Shown here piece by piece: positions 53,204-62,318 of a stretch of DNA of 64,000 nt (position 1 is the first letter of the stretch; each line of letters starts with the position of its first letter). The translations under genes and the position numbers were made by a program. Source of the stretch: VAZQ01 sp963841105 (GTDB lineage: Bacteria > Pseudomonadota > Alphaproteobacteria > Rhizobiales > Xanthobacteraceae). The notes under the pieces are model-generated. The model saw nothing but the letters and a program-made list of their open reading frames with translations. It made no database searches and was not told the origin of the DNA. The stretch spans positions 124,001-188,000 of the forward strand of contig CAWJCB010000030.1 in assembly GCA_963841105.1 (NCBI GenBank). The letters run 5' to 3'.

Positions 53204-53944
53204 GTGGCATCTCCCGTGAGCCGTGCGCGCATCGACCGGCTGCTGGTCAAGCGCGGCCTGTTCGAGAGCCGCGCCCAGGCGCAGGCCGCTATCGGCGCCG
53301 GGCGTGTGATGGCGGACGACGTGGTCGTGACCAAGCCCTCCGCCGAGATCATGCCGGATGCCGTGATCCGCGCCGAGCCCGCACATCCCTTTGTCTCCCG
53401 CGGCGCAGTAAAACTGGCGCACGCACTCGACCATTTTCAGTTCGACCCGTCCGGCTGCGTCTGTCTTGACGTCGGCGCATCAACCGGCGGCTTCACCGAG
53501 GTCTTGCTAACGCGCGGTGCGCGCTGCATCTATGCCGTCGATGTCGGGCATGATCAGTTGCACCGGCGCCTGCGCGCGCAACCGAACGTCATCTCGCTGG
53601 ACCGGACAGACATCCGCCGGTTGCATCCGGCCCAGCTGCCCGTGCCGCCCGATTTCATCTCCATCGATGTGAGCTTCATCTCGCTCCAACTCGTCTTGCC
53701 GCCCGCGCTCGCGCTGGCGAGCGCGCCCGCGCGTCTGGTGGCGCTGATCAAGCCGCAGTTCGAGGCGGGACGCCGCGCAGTGAAAAAGGGGGTCGTGCGC
53801 GACCCCGCCGTGCATGCGGTGGTCCGCGAGACCATAGCGGCGCGCGTGCAATCACTGGGTTGGCATGTGCTTGGCATCGTTGCCTCCCCCATTTCTGGCG
53901 GCGACGGCAACCGCGAGTTTCTGCTCGGAGCGGCGCGTGAGTGA
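53204..53944 (+). CDS. tlyA: TlyA-family rRNA 2'-O-methyltransferase
   Basis: GTG start at 53204 with GGAGAGG upstream; 246 residues. N-terminal S4 RNA-binding domain (RIDRLLVKRGLFESRAQAQA), then an FtsJ-type methyltransferase with SAM motif LDVGASTGGFTEVLL and ISIDVSFISLQLVLP. TlyA methylates ribose of 16S and/or 23S rRNA. It overlaps the next gene by eight bases. Start preferred over the upstream frame, which runs through non-family residues. Confidence 0.92.
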   Translation: MASPVSRARIDRLLVKRGLFESRAQAQAAIGAGRVMADDVVVTKPSAEIMPDAVIRAEPAHPFVSRGAVKLAHALDHFQFDPSGCVCLDVGASTGGFTEVLLTRGARCIYAVDVGHDQLHRRLRAQPNVISLDRTDIRRLHPAQLPVPPDFISIDVSFISLQLVLPPALALASAPARLVALIKPQFEAGRRAVKKGVVRDPAVHAVVRETIAARVQSLGWHVLGIVASPISGGDGNREFLLGAARE

Positions 53945-55187
53945 GCGCCTCGCGATCGCGCGCATGGGCAGGTTCGGCGACGGCATCAGCGACACGCCCG
54001 CGGGCCCGGTCTACGTGCCCTATGCCTTGCCGGGGGAGACCGTCAGCGTCGCGCCGTGGCCGGGTCACCCCGACCGCCGCCAGCTGATCGAAGTGGAGAC
54101 TGCGAGCGCCGAGCGGATCGCGCCGGTCTGTGCGCATTTCGGCATATGCGGCGGCTGCGCTTTGCAGCACTGGGCAACAAAGCGCTATCGCGAATGGAAG
54201 CGCGGGCTTGTCGTCGCGTGGCTGAAGCAGGTGGAGCTCGATGCGCCGGTGGCCGATCTGATCGACGCACATGGCGAGGGGCGCCGCCGCGCAGTCTTTC
54301 ATGCGCGCCCCGGCGCGCGCGAGGTTCTCAAAGTCGGTTACGCCGCGCGAAAGTTTCACCACGTGGTCGCCATTGACCGCTGCCCTGTGCTCGCACCGAG
54401 CCTTGCCGGCGCCATTGCCGCGGCCTGGGCGCTGGCGGAAGCGATCGCCGACGCCCACAAGTCTCTCGACATTCAAGTGACGGCGACCGATGCCGGGCTC
54501 GACATCGACCTGCGCGGCTCAGGGCCCCTGTCGCCCGTCCAGATCGTGGGACTGGCAGCCGTCGCGCACCGCCATGGGCTGGCGCGGCTTACCCGTCACG
54601 GCGAAATGGTCGCCCAGCGCGCGCCGCCACGGATCACCGTGGGTCGCGCGAAGATCGTGCCGCCGCCAGGCGGTTTTCTGCAGGCCACCGCGGCGGGCGA
54701 GCTGGCGCTGGCGCAGCTGGTCACCGCCTACTGCACCGATGCGAGAAACGTCGCCGATCTATTCTGCGGCGTCGGTCCGTTTGCGCTGCGCCTTGCCGAA
54801 GGCGCGCGGGTGAGCGCGGCAGACAACGACGCGGCCGCCGTGGCCGCTCTGGCGCGCGCAGCGAAGGAAACGCAGGGCCTCAAGCCGATCGAGGCACAGC
54901 CGCGCGACTTGTTTCGCCGTCCGCTGGTTGCCGCTGAGCTCGCCGCCTTTGACGCGGTGGTCTTTGATCCGCCGCGCCAGGGCGCCGAGGCGCAGGCGCG
55001 CGCTCTCGCCGCGTCAGCCGTGCCGACCGTGATCGCGGTGTCCTGCAACCCCACGACGCTCGCGCGTGACGCGCGCATTCTCGTCGACGGCGGCTATCGT
55101 CTCGCCCGGGTCACGCCGATCGACCAGTTTCTCTATTCCAACCACGTGGAAGTGGTGGCGCTGTTTCAGAGGAGCGGCGCTCATTGA
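53937..55187 (+). CDS. 23S rRNA (uracil-5-)-methyltransferase, RlmD/TrmA family
   Basis: GTG start at 53937 inside the end of tlyA; 416 residues. Fe-S cysteines CAHFGICGGCALQHW (about 65-79) with the fourth in DRCPVLAP, SAM motif ADLFCGVGPFALRLA, DPPRQGAE and the catalytic Cys in VSCNPTTLARD. It methylates a uracil at C5 in rRNA. The family name (RumA/RlmD versus RlmCD) cannot be settled by eye. Coupling to tlyA makes an rRNA-modification pair. Confidence 0.9.
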   Translation: MSERLAIARMGRFGDGISDTPAGPVYVPYALPGETVSVAPWPGHPDRRQLIEVETASAERIAPVCAHFGICGGCALQHWATKRYREWKRGLVVAWLKQVELDAPVADLIDAHGEGRRRAVFHARPGAREVLKVGYAARKFHHVVAIDRCPVLAPSLAGAIAAAWALAEAIADAHKSLDIQVTATDAGLDIDLRGSGPLSPVQIVGLAAVAHRHGLARLTRHGEMVAQRAPPRITVGRAKIVPPPGGFLQATAAGELALAQLVTAYCTDARNVADLFCGVGPFALRLAEGARVSAADNDAAAVAALARAAKETQGLKPIEAQPRDLFRRPLVAAELAAFDAVVFDPPRQGAEAQARALAASAVPTVIAVSCNPTTLARDARILVDGGYRLARVTPIDQFLYSNHVEVVALFQRSGAH

Positions 55188-55202
55188 CGTCATGGCCGTG
55201 CT

Positions 55203-56051
55203 CTAGTTCCCCCAGCGATCCCGCCACATCTGCTCGCCAAGCGTGCAGGAAGTGCGTGGGGGGCGCACCTGCGCCGGAAGCACCGGGCGCTCCCCCGCTC
55301 GGTTGGCGATTTCCAGAACAAGCTTGGTGCGGGTGGCTTCCTTGAACTGCTCGCGATCGCGGATTGCAATGACAAATGCCGCCGGTCCGCCGATCACGCA
55401 ATCCTCGTAATAGACGTCGAGGTTATCGATATCCATGGTGAAAGAATTCGGCCGTTTGAGCATGATCGGCAGCCCGTTGATGGTGACACCCGCGGCGAGC
55501 ACATCGTCGCGCGCAAGCGTGACCGGCGGCCCGTTGTTGTTGGCGCCATCGCCGGAGACGTCGATAACGCGGCGCAGCCCCCGCACACCGTTGTCGTTGA
55601 AAAGCGGCAAGGCGAAGTTGAGCGCGCCGGAGATGGACGTGCGCGAGGCGCGCCGATAGGGCGCGCGCGCGATCTCGCTGGCGAAGGCATCGGCGGTTTC
55701 CGGACCGTCGATCACGCGCCACGGCACGACGATTTTCTGGTCGTGTTGACCGGCCCATTCGAAATAGGTCGCCGCCACCTTGCCGTTGATGCCGCTGCGC
55801 AGTGCCTGCATGAACTCGCGCGAGGTGAGCCCGGTGATGTAGCCCTCGCGTTGCAGCGCCTGCTCATCCGGATCCATGGAATAGGAGACATCGACCGCAA
55901 GCACGAGCTCGACATCTACCGACGTGGCGCCCGGTGCCTTCTCAACGGCATGGAGCGCTGCCGGCGCAGTGGCAGACGCCATTCCATGCACCACAGCAGA
56001 CATGGCTGCGGCCACCGCCGCCAGCGCCACCGCCCCGGCCTGCACGCGCAT
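55203..56051 (-). CDS. DUF1194 exported protein with VWA-like fold
   Basis: 282 residues: signal peptide region (GAVALAAVAAAMSAVVHGMAS), then a von Willebrand-A-like start with MIDAS motif LAVDVSYSMDPDEQ (about 51-64), SGALNFALPLF and VIDVSGDGANN. DUF1194 proteins are common in Alphaproteobacteria, of unknown function, probably periplasmic metal-dependent binding proteins. The N-terminal 110 bases overlap the end of the RibB gene in another frame. Confidence 0.85.
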   Translation of the reverse strand: MRVQAGAVALAAVAAAMSAVVHGMASATAPAALHAVEKAPGATSVDVELVLAVDVSYSMDPDEQALQREGYITGLTSREFMQALRSGINGKVAATYFEWAGQHDQKIVVPWRVIDGPETADAFASEIARAPYRRASRTSISGALNFALPLFNDNGVRGLRRVIDVSGDGANNNGPPVTLARDDVLAAGVTINGLPIMLKRPNSFTMDIDNLDVYYEDCVIGGPAAFVIAIRDREQFKEATRTKLVLEIANRAGERPVLPAQVRPPRTSCTLGEQMWRDRWGN

Positions 56052-57166
56052 CTCGAATCTCCCTCATGCCGGTTCGATCCTCGATCAGCTCTGTCGAAGA
56101 AATCTCGATGCCAAAGCCGGCCAGCCCGACATAGGTCATCTTGCTCGACGTCAACAAGCGGATGGATGTGATGCCGAGATTCTTCGAGGATCTGCGCGCC
56201 GAGCCCGACCTCCCGCCACAGCCGCGAGCGCGCGACCTCGGACCCGCTTGATCCCGGTTGCGGGAAGGCGTGTGTCGGCACCCCGGCCGCGCCGTCCCGC
56301 AGAAAGACAATCACACCGCGACCTTCCTGCTTGAAGCGCGCCAACGCCGAATGCACGGGATGTGCGCCGCCGAACACGTCGCGGATGACGTCGGCTCGGT
56401 GCAGCCGCGCGAGCATGTCTTTTCCGTCACCAATGCGACCATGCACAAAAGCCATGTGCTGGATGGCATCGAATGGCGTCACGAAGGCGTAGCCTTGCAG
56501 CGTGCCGATCTCGCTTTTCACGGGAAACTCCCCGATGCGCTTGACCAGCTTCTCGCGGGACTGGCGATAGGCAATCAGATCGGCGATCGAAATCTGCATG
56601 AGCCGATGGCGCTCGGCAAAGACCGTGATGGATGGACCTCGCATCACCGTGCCGTCATCGTTCATCAGCTCGGCAAGCACGCCAATCGGCGGCAAGCCTG
56701 ATAACCTGCACAGGTCCAGGCACGCTTCGGTGTGGCCGGAGCGCATCAGTACGCCGCCGTCCTTTGCAACCAGCGGAAAGACGTGCCCGGGGCGCACGAA
56801 ATCGGTGGCGCCGCTGTTGTCGTTGGCAAGCGCGCGCACGGTGTTGGTGCGCTCCTCCGCCGAAATACCCGTGGTGAGGCCATGGCGACAATCGACCGAG
56901 ACGGTAAAGGCGGTGCCGAGCGGCGCATCATTGGCGGCAACCATTGGATCAAGATGCAGCCGCTTGGCGTGCTCCGCCGAAACCGGCGCGCATACGATTC
57001 CCGAGGTATTGCGGATAATGAAGGCCATCTTTTCCGGCGTGCAAAGCGATGCGGCGACGAAGAGATCGCCTTCATTTTCGCGATCGTCATCATCGGTGAC
57101 GACCACGATCTCGCCCGCGGCAAACGCGGCGAGGACAGCCTCCACGCGCTGGTGATTGTCAAGCAA
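55942..57166 (-). pseudogene. ribB: RibB (DHBP synthase) fused to degenerate RibA domain, one-base frameshift
   Basis: The N-terminal half is a good 3,4-dihydroxy-2-butanone-4-phosphate synthase: TDDDDRENEGDLFVAA, SGIVCAPVSAEHAKRL, RAGHTE equivalent MRSGHTEACLDL. The second half follows the GTP cyclohydrolase II fold but its zinc-binding Cys motif (CxTGDxxGSxxCDC) is replaced by RLHRADVIRDVFGGAHPV, as in RibBX-type fusions. After GLGAQIL the frame breaks; KNLGITSIRLLTSSKMTYVG and FGIEISSTEL follow in the next frame once the extra G (56185) is removed. It makes the four-carbon unit of riboflavin; the RibA step must come from elsewhere. Confidence 0.85.
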
Positions 57167-57199
57167 CTCCGCAATCTCCCCGCCAACAACTGAAGAGCA

Positions 57200-58324
57200 T
57201 CATGCGCGGGAACGGGGGAACGGCCATGTCACCGGAGCACCGATCTGGCCACGATGGCGCAAGTAGTGATCTGCAATGACGCATGCCACCATCGCCTCCC
57301 CGATCGGTACCGCTCGAACCCCGACGCAAGGATCGTGGCGCCCGTGCGTGACAATGTCAGTTTCGCTGCCATATCGGTCGACGGTGCGCCGGGGAGTCAA
57401 GATCGATGAGGTCGGCTTGACCGCGAAACGGCACACAATCGGCTGCCCGGTCGAGATGCCACCAAGAATGCCGCCTGCGTTGTTAGAGAGAAACATGGGG
57501 TTTCCCTCGTTACCCCTGCGCATCTCGTCGGCATTGTCCTCGCCGCTGAGCGCCGCCGCCGCAAAGCCGGCGCCGATCTCGACGCCTTTGACCGCGTTGA
57601 TCCCCATCAGTGCCGCCGCGAGATCGGCATCGAGCTTGCCGTAGACCGGCGCTCCCAATCCTGCCGGAATGCCCTCGGCGACCACTTCGATAACCGCTCC
57701 CACTGAGGAGCCGCGCTTGCGAACTTCGTCGAGATAGCGACCGAAAAATTCGGCTTGCTCGGCATCCGGACAGAAGAACGGGTTGCGCTCGACTTCATCC
57801 CAATTCCAGCGCGCGCGGTCGATCTGGTGGGAGCCCATCTGAACAAGGGCAGCGCGCACCATCATTGCCGGGACGATCTTGCGCGCAATTGCGCCAGCCG
57901 CAACCCGCGTCGCGGTCTCGCGCGCGGATTGGCGCCCGCCGCCGCGGTAGTCGCGAATGCCGTATTTCACGTCGTAGGTGTAGTCGGCATGGCCGGGGCG
58001 ATATTTGTCTTTGATGTCGGAGTAATCCTTCGAACGCTGATCGAGATTGTCAATCAGCAGCGCAATGGACGTTCCGGTCGTCACTTGCGTGCCGCTCGCG
58101 TCATCGACGAAAACGCCTGACAGGATTTTCACCTGGTCGGGCTCGCGCCGTTGGCTGGTGAAGCGCGACTGTCCCGGCCGGCGCTTGTCGAGATAGGGCT
58201 GGATGTCAGCCTCGGTCAAAGCAATGCCGGGGGGGCAGCCATCCACCACGCATCCTATCGAGGGACCATGGCTTTCGCCAAAGGTGGTGACGCGGAAGAG
58301 ATGCCCGAAGGTGTTGAACGACAT
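57200..58324 (-). CDS. aroC: Chorismate synthase
   Basis: 374 residues with the signature motifs FGESHGPSIGCVVDGCPPGI, RPGHADYTYDVKYGIRDYRG (family GHAD and RGGGRxSARET, here GGGRQSARETATRV) and GNEGNPMFLSNNAGG. It converts EPSP to chorismate using reduced FMN. It sits 33 bases from the RibB gene on the same strand; flavin supply and FMN-dependent aroC side by side may be no accident. Confidence 0.96.
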   Translation of the reverse strand: MSFNTFGHLFRVTTFGESHGPSIGCVVDGCPPGIALTEADIQPYLDKRRPGQSRFTSQRREPDQVKILSGVFVDDASGTQVTTGTSIALLIDNLDQRSKDYSDIKDKYRPGHADYTYDVKYGIRDYRGGGRQSARETATRVAAGAIARKIVPAMMVRAALVQMGSHQIDRARWNWDEVERNPFFCPDAEQAEFFGRYLDEVRKRGSSVGAVIEVVAEGIPAGLGAPVYGKLDADLAAALMGINAVKGVEIGAGFAAAALSGEDNADEMRRGNEGNPMFLSNNAGGILGGISTGQPIVCRFAVKPTSSILTPRRTVDRYGSETDIVTHGRHDPCVGVRAVPIGEAMVACVIADHYLRHRGQIGAPVTWPFPRSRA

Positions 58325-58334
58325 GCGTATCGGT

Positions 58335-58423
58335 CGTCATGCGCGGGCTTGACCCGCGCATCCAGCGAAAAGAGCCTCTATCTGTCAAACAGATGGATTG
58401 CCGGGTCAAGCCCGGCAATGACG
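58335..58423. repeat. CGTCATGCGCGGGCTTGACCCG-type palindromic repeat
   Basis: CGTCATGCGCGGGCTTGACCCGCGCATCCAGCG is mirrored by TGGATTGCCGGGTCAAGCCCGGCAATGACG, with CTATCTGTCAAACAGATGG as inner hairpin. Same family as the units at 41009 and 51960. It fills the gap between aroC and the phosphatase gene. Confidence 0.75.
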
Positions 58424-58436
58424 AGGATGGATTACA

Positions 58437-59036
58437 TTATTCCAGTCGCGTCACCCGGCCATCCGCGAAGAGATAAACAACGCCCTGATCGACGGGACTG
58501 TGCGGCGCGTCATGGGGCGGCACAAGCGCCAAATGCGCCATCAGCGCACGTCCGGTTCCGCCGTGAGCCGCGACGACTGTATCGGCGTGTAATGTCCTAT
58601 GCCATTCGGCGACGCGCCGGGTCAGCTGTGCATAGCTTTCTCCCCCCGGCGGGAGAAATCCCCATTTATTGCGTTCCCGTTCAATAATTACCTCCGCATC
58701 CTGCTCAAGCACATCGGCATAGGTGAGTCCCTCCCAGTCGCCAAATGACAGTTCCTCGAGACGAGCATCGATAGCGTAGTCTGCGGGATCGAGACCGAGC
58801 GATGCACGCATGACCTCCATGGTCTCACGCGCGCGAATCAGCGGACTCGACACCCAGGCGAGATGTTCCACCTCGACACGCCGGCGCTCGAACAGGCGAC
58901 GCAGGATATCTCCACAAGCCTTCGCCTGGGAGCGGCCCTGCTCGTTGAGCCGTGTATCGTGGCGCCCCTGCAACCGGCCTTGCAGATTCCAATCGGTCAA
59001 GCCGTGCCGAACGTAATAGATCGCCGCAACCGACAC
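58437..59036 (-). CDS. Histidine phosphatase family protein
   Basis: 199 residues with the RHG motif IYYVRHGLTDWN (phosphorylated His), WVSSPLIRARETMEVM, the acid ELSFGDWEGLTYAD and VVAAHGGTGRALM with the second catalytic His. A cytosolic phosphoglycerate-mutase-like phosphatase; substrate unknown. Start ATG at 59036, 46 bases from the DnaJ-type gene stop. Confidence 0.9.
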   Translation of the reverse strand: MSVAAIYYVRHGLTDWNLQGRLQGRHDTRLNEQGRSQAKACGDILRRLFERRRVEVEHLAWVSSPLIRARETMEVMRASLGLDPADYAIDARLEELSFGDWEGLTYADVLEQDAEVIIERERNKWGFLPPGGESYAQLTRRVAEWHRTLHADTVVAAHGGTGRALMAHLALVPPHDAPHSPVDQGVVYLFADGRVTRLE

Positions 59037-59082
59037 GCCGCTGTCTCCGCGCGTTTGCGTTCCCGTTCAGGCCATATCCTGC

Positions 59083-60051
59083 TCAGGTCAGGCCCTGCCG
59101 CGGATCGTAGGGCTTGCCCTCGCGCCACTTTCGCATCAGCTCGTCAAGCTCACCGTCGTTGCGTTCCGGCAAGACGATGCGCACCGTGGCGAGAAGATCG
59201 CCCTTGCCGTCTTTGGCAGGAAAGCCTCTGGCCTTGCAGCGAAATGTGCGTCCCGAATTGGTGCGGGGCGGTATCGCAAGCTCAACCGTTCCGTCCAGGG
59301 TAGGCACCCGCACTTTCGCTCCAAGCACCGCCTCATAGAGCGTTATTGGAAGCTCGATGCGCAAGTCCGCGCCCTCACGAGCAAACAGTGGATGCGGCGC
59401 GATCGATACGGTGATCAGGAGGTCGCCGGTGCGACCGCCAGGTCCGGCGGTACCCTGCCCTTTCAGCCTGATCTGCTGCCCTTCGGCAAGACCTGCCGGG
59501 ATCTTGACCTCGACTTCCTTGCCGGTGGGAAGGCGCACGCGCTTCTTGGCCCCGTGAGCAGCCTCGGCAAGCGAAATCGTCAGCGTCGTGGCCACGTCGC
59601 CGCTGCCGGCGGGATCATCGTGTGGGAAGCCGAACCCGCGGGCGCCTGCTCCCATGCGTCCGCCAAAAGCCTCCTTCAGGAGATCGTCAAAGCCGCCAAG
59701 ATTACCAAAACCCCGGTTGCTTCCGCGCTGGAAACCATCGCTGCCCCAAGTGAAAGTCTCGAAGTTAGCATCGCGACCAAAGCCCCCGCCACGCCCCCGA
59801 GAAAAGCCTTCAAAGCCTTGAAATCGCGGCTTGCCCTCCGCATCGATCTCGCCGCGGTCATAAGCCTTGCGCTTCTTTTCCTCCCCGAGAATTTCGTAGG
59901 CCCCATTCAACTCGGAGAAACGCGATGCAGCGCGGGGATCGTGCTTGTTGGCGTCGGGATGCAACTTCTTGGCAAGCTTGCGAAACGCGTTCTTGATTTC
60001 CGCGGCACTCGCACTCTTCGACACCCCGAGAACGTCATAGGGGTCGCGCAT
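59083..60051 (-). CDS. DnaJ/CbpA-type J-domain protein
   Basis: From the ATG at 60051 the 322-residue protein has an N-terminal J domain (RDPYDVLGVSKSASAAEIKN, with the HPD loop LHPDANKHDP), a Gly/Phe/Arg-rich linker (GFSRGRGGGFGRDANF), and the two-lobe C-terminal substrate domain (ISLAEAAHGAKKRVRLPTGK, VRVPTLDGTVELAIPPRTNS). It lacks the zinc finger of DnaJ, so it is CbpA-type. It would stimulate DnaK ATPase. It is not near the Hsp70-like gene at 29-31 kb. Confidence 0.93.
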   Translation of the reverse strand: MRDPYDVLGVSKSASAAEIKNAFRKLAKKLHPDANKHDPRAASRFSELNGAYEILGEEKKRKAYDRGEIDAEGKPRFQGFEGFSRGRGGGFGRDANFETFTWGSDGFQRGSNRGFGNLGGFDDLLKEAFGGRMGAGARGFGFPHDDPAGSGDVATTLTISLAEAAHGAKKRVRLPTGKEVEVKIPAGLAEGQQIRLKGQGTAGPGGRTGDLLITVSIAPHPLFAREGADLRIELPITLYEAVLGAKVRVPTLDGTVELAIPPRTNSGRTFRCKARGFPAKDGKGDLLATVRIVLPERNDGELDELMRKWREGKPYDPRQGLT

Positions 60052-60201
60052 CTTCAACCCTCCAAACAGGTCTGCCGCGCCTCGATTTGGGCAACCCACC
60101 CGCCCGCACCGGCTTCATGTGGGGACAAAGGCCGGGGAACGCAACAATCCGGGGCCGATTGCGAGCGCTGTCGCCGCAGATGGCTTCGCTGGAAGGACTG
60201 A

Positions 60202-60669
60202 TCAGGTATTCTTCCAGGATCGCATGTGACGCACCTCCCACTTGCCGCGCTCGGCGCGGCAGGCTGCGCCTTGCAGCCATGCCTCGCTTCCATTCTTGAC
60301 GTAGCTCGCCAGAAAATCACGGCAGGTGAGGCCATCCTGACTGTAGGCCGATGCAAGTGGGGTGATGGTACCGCGGGCGCCGGTTTGGGGATTCTCCCAT
60401 GGCATGCTCACGCCCTTGCCGCCTTTAGCCAGAACCTCTCTCGCGGCCGCACGGGCAATCACAAGGTCGCCCTCCGCGGGCGGATCAGGCGCCGGCTTCG
60501 GAACAGCAAGCCGCAGCGATTCGATCCGCGCGCTTGCCTGCTCCTCCTTCTTCGCAAACAAGCTGTCCAGCTGGTAAGAGAAGCTGCAGCCGGCGAGCGC
60601 CAGCGGGAGAGTGGTTGCCAAGGCGACAGCCAGCACACAGCGGAGCACCCGATGCGATCGGGATGACAT
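60202..60669 (-). CDS. Surface-antigen lipoprotein (17 kDa antigen / RT0821 family)
   Basis: 155 residues from the ATG at 60669. Lipoprotein signal with lipobox (VLAVALATTLPLALAGC), then a helical spacer and the beta-rich RT0821/Lpp0805 surface-antigen domain (CRDFLASYVKNGSEAWLQGA, CRAERGKWEVRHM). Likely in the outer membrane, facing the periplasm. Function unknown. Divergent from pdxH; 60670-60787 should hold both promoters. Confidence 0.85.
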   Translation of the reverse strand: MSSRSHRVLRCVLAVALATTLPLALAGCSFSYQLDSLFAKKEEQASARIESLRLAVPKPAPDPPAEGDLVIARAAAREVLAKGGKGVSMPWENPQTGARGTITPLASAYSQDGLTCRDFLASYVKNGSEAWLQGAACRAERGKWEVRHMRSWKNT

Positions 60670-60787
60670 TGCTCTATAACCGGCGTGTCTGGATGGACGT
60701 CCGGGCGCCAAAGGCTCAACCAATGCTTTCGTCAATTCTTCCGGCAACTCTTCCGCCAACTCTTTCGGCACCTGGGCACTCCGCACG

Positions 60788-61429
60788 ATGTCAGAATCGG
60801 CTCCGATAGAACACCCAACCTGGTTAACGGGTGGTGATTTCACCGAGGCGGATGAGCCTTTGCGTCTGTTTGCCGCCTGGTTCGAGGAAGCAAGCCGAAG
60901 CGAGCCACGCGATCCAACAGCAATGTCATTGGCCACCGTCGATGCGGATGGACTGCCCAATGTCCGCATGGTGCTGATGAAGGGTTTCGACGAGCGGGGA
61001 TTCGTGTTCTATACCAACGTCGGCAGTCAAAAAGGGCGGGAGTTGAACGCCGGCGGCCGGGCTGCGTTGCTGTTCCATTGGAAATCGCTCAACCGGCAAG
61101 TGCGCCTGCGGGGACCCGTGGCACGGGTCGAGGATGCCGAAGCGGATGCCTATTTCGCGACGCGTCCACGCCTCGCCCAGATCGGCGCCTGGGCCAGCAA
61201 GCAGTCCGCCCCGCTTGAAGGTCGCTTCGCCTTCGAGCAGTCGATCGCACTGCACACCGCGAAGTTTGCTATCGGGGCAGTCCCACGTCCACCGAATTGG
61301 ACCGGCTATCGCCTGCTGCCTCTCGTCATCGAGTTCTGGCAAGATCGGCCATTCCGGCTGCATGATCGCGTGGAATTCCGTCGCTCGGCTCTCGACGAGC
61401 CTTGGCGCAAAACCCGCCTCTATCCGTAG
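60788..61429 (+). CDS. pdxH: Pyridoxamine 5'-phosphate oxidase
   Basis: 213 residues: AMSLATVDADGLPNVRMVLMK, GFVFYTNVGSQKGRELNAGG, LLFHWKSLNRQVRLRGPVAR and C-terminal FWQDRPFRLHDRVEF with RLYP end, the PNPOx family in order. It oxidises PNP or PMP to PLP with FMN, the last step of B6 formation. Complete; the ATG at 60788 gives the family N-terminus. Confidence 0.95.
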   Translation: MSESAPIEHPTWLTGGDFTEADEPLRLFAAWFEEASRSEPRDPTAMSLATVDADGLPNVRMVLMKGFDERGFVFYTNVGSQKGRELNAGGRAALLFHWKSLNRQVRLRGPVARVEDAEADAYFATRPRLAQIGAWASKQSAPLEGRFAFEQSIALHTAKFAIGAVPRPPNWTGYRLLPLVIEFWQDRPFRLHDRVEFRRSALDEPWRKTRLYP

Positions 61430-61462
61430 CGACGGAGAGTCGCTCGCTGGGAACGTACCGTC

Positions 61463-62218
61463 ATGCCGACATCACCTTCGAACCAGCAGCGCCGCACCCT
61501 CCTGCTGACGGGAGCAAGCCGGGGGATTGGTCACGCGACCGTCAAGCGCTTCTCCGCTGCAGGATGGCGCGTCATCACCTGCTCACGCCATGGCTTTCCC
61601 GAGAATTGTCCCTGGGAGATGGGACCCGAGGACCACATTCAGGTCGATCTTGCCGACGCGGAGGGCACACGCCAAGCCATCGTCGAGATCAGGCAACGCC
61701 TGCAGACCGGAGACCTGCATGCCTTGGTCAATAACGCCGCGATTTCTCCCAAAGCCGAAGGCGGCAAGCGTCTCTCCTCCATCGATACCGGCATCGACAT
61801 CTGGGATCATGTTTTCCGCGTGAATTTCTTTGCTCCCATCATGCTTGCTCGAGGGCTTTTGGATGAGCTCAAAGCGGCCAAAGGCTCGGTTGTGAATGTG
61901 ACATCGATCGCCGGCTCCAGGGTGCATCCCTTCGCCGGCGCGGCTTATGCGACGTCAAAGGCGGCGCTGGCGGCGCTGACGCGCGAGATGGCGGCCGACT
62001 TCGGCCCGCTCGGCATTCGCGTCAATTCAATTGCTCCCGGCGAGATCGATACCGCCATTCTGTCGCCCGGCACCGAGGAGATCGTGGCGCATCAGATTCC
62101 CCTGCACCGGCTCGGCACGCCGGACGAGGTCGCGAAGATCATCTATGTCTTATGCACCGAAACGTCGTCCTACCTGAACGGCGCCGAAATCCATATCAAC
62201 GGCGGACAGCACGTGTAA
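61463..62218 (+). CDS. Short-chain dehydrogenase/reductase
   Basis: 251 residues: cofactor motif LLTGASRGIGHATVKRF, VNNAAIS, catalytic Ser in NVTSIAGSRV, YATSKAALAAL (YxxxK) and GIRVNSIAPGEIDTAI. Complete classical SDR of unknown substrate, 33 bases after pdxH and probably cotranscribed. Unlike the SDR at 36.7 kb it has no frameshift. Confidence 0.92.
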   Translation: MPTSPSNQQRRTLLLTGASRGIGHATVKRFSAAGWRVITCSRHGFPENCPWEMGPEDHIQVDLADAEGTRQAIVEIRQRLQTGDLHALVNNAAISPKAEGGKRLSSIDTGIDIWDHVFRVNFFAPIMLARGLLDELKAAKGSVVNVTSIAGSRVHPFAGAAYATSKAALAALTREMAADFGPLGIRVNSIAPGEIDTAILSPGTEEIVAHQIPLHRLGTPDEVAKIIYVLCTETSSYLNGAEIHINGGQHV

Positions 62219-62224
62219 CAGTGG

Positions 62225-62305
62225 TCAGTAATCGGTAATCAGTAATCAGCGATGGAGGTCACGGGCGCCCGCGAACGCCCTTGATTACTGATTACCGATT
62301 ACTGA
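62225..62305. terminator. 24-bp perfect inverted repeat between convergent genes
   Basis: Bases 62225-62248 and 62282-62305 are perfect inverted copies built of GATTACTGATTACC-type units, with a loop of 33 bases. It lies 6 bases after the SDR stop and 13 bases before the corA stop, so it may end transcription from both sides. It lacks a T-run, so the terminator role is inferred from position. Confidence 0.55.
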
Positions 62306-62318
62306 TCCCTGATTCCTG

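Noticed and set aside
59036..59090. Expected fabI (enoyl-ACP reductase) near aroC, as in some relatives
   Set aside because: No enoyl-ACP reductase motifs occur between 58437 and 60051; only the phosphatase and J-domain genes are there.
59083..60051. J-domain gene as partner of the Hsp70-like operon
   Set aside because: It is 26 kb away, in a conserved core neighbourhood with aroC and pdxH, and has ordinary CbpA architecture.
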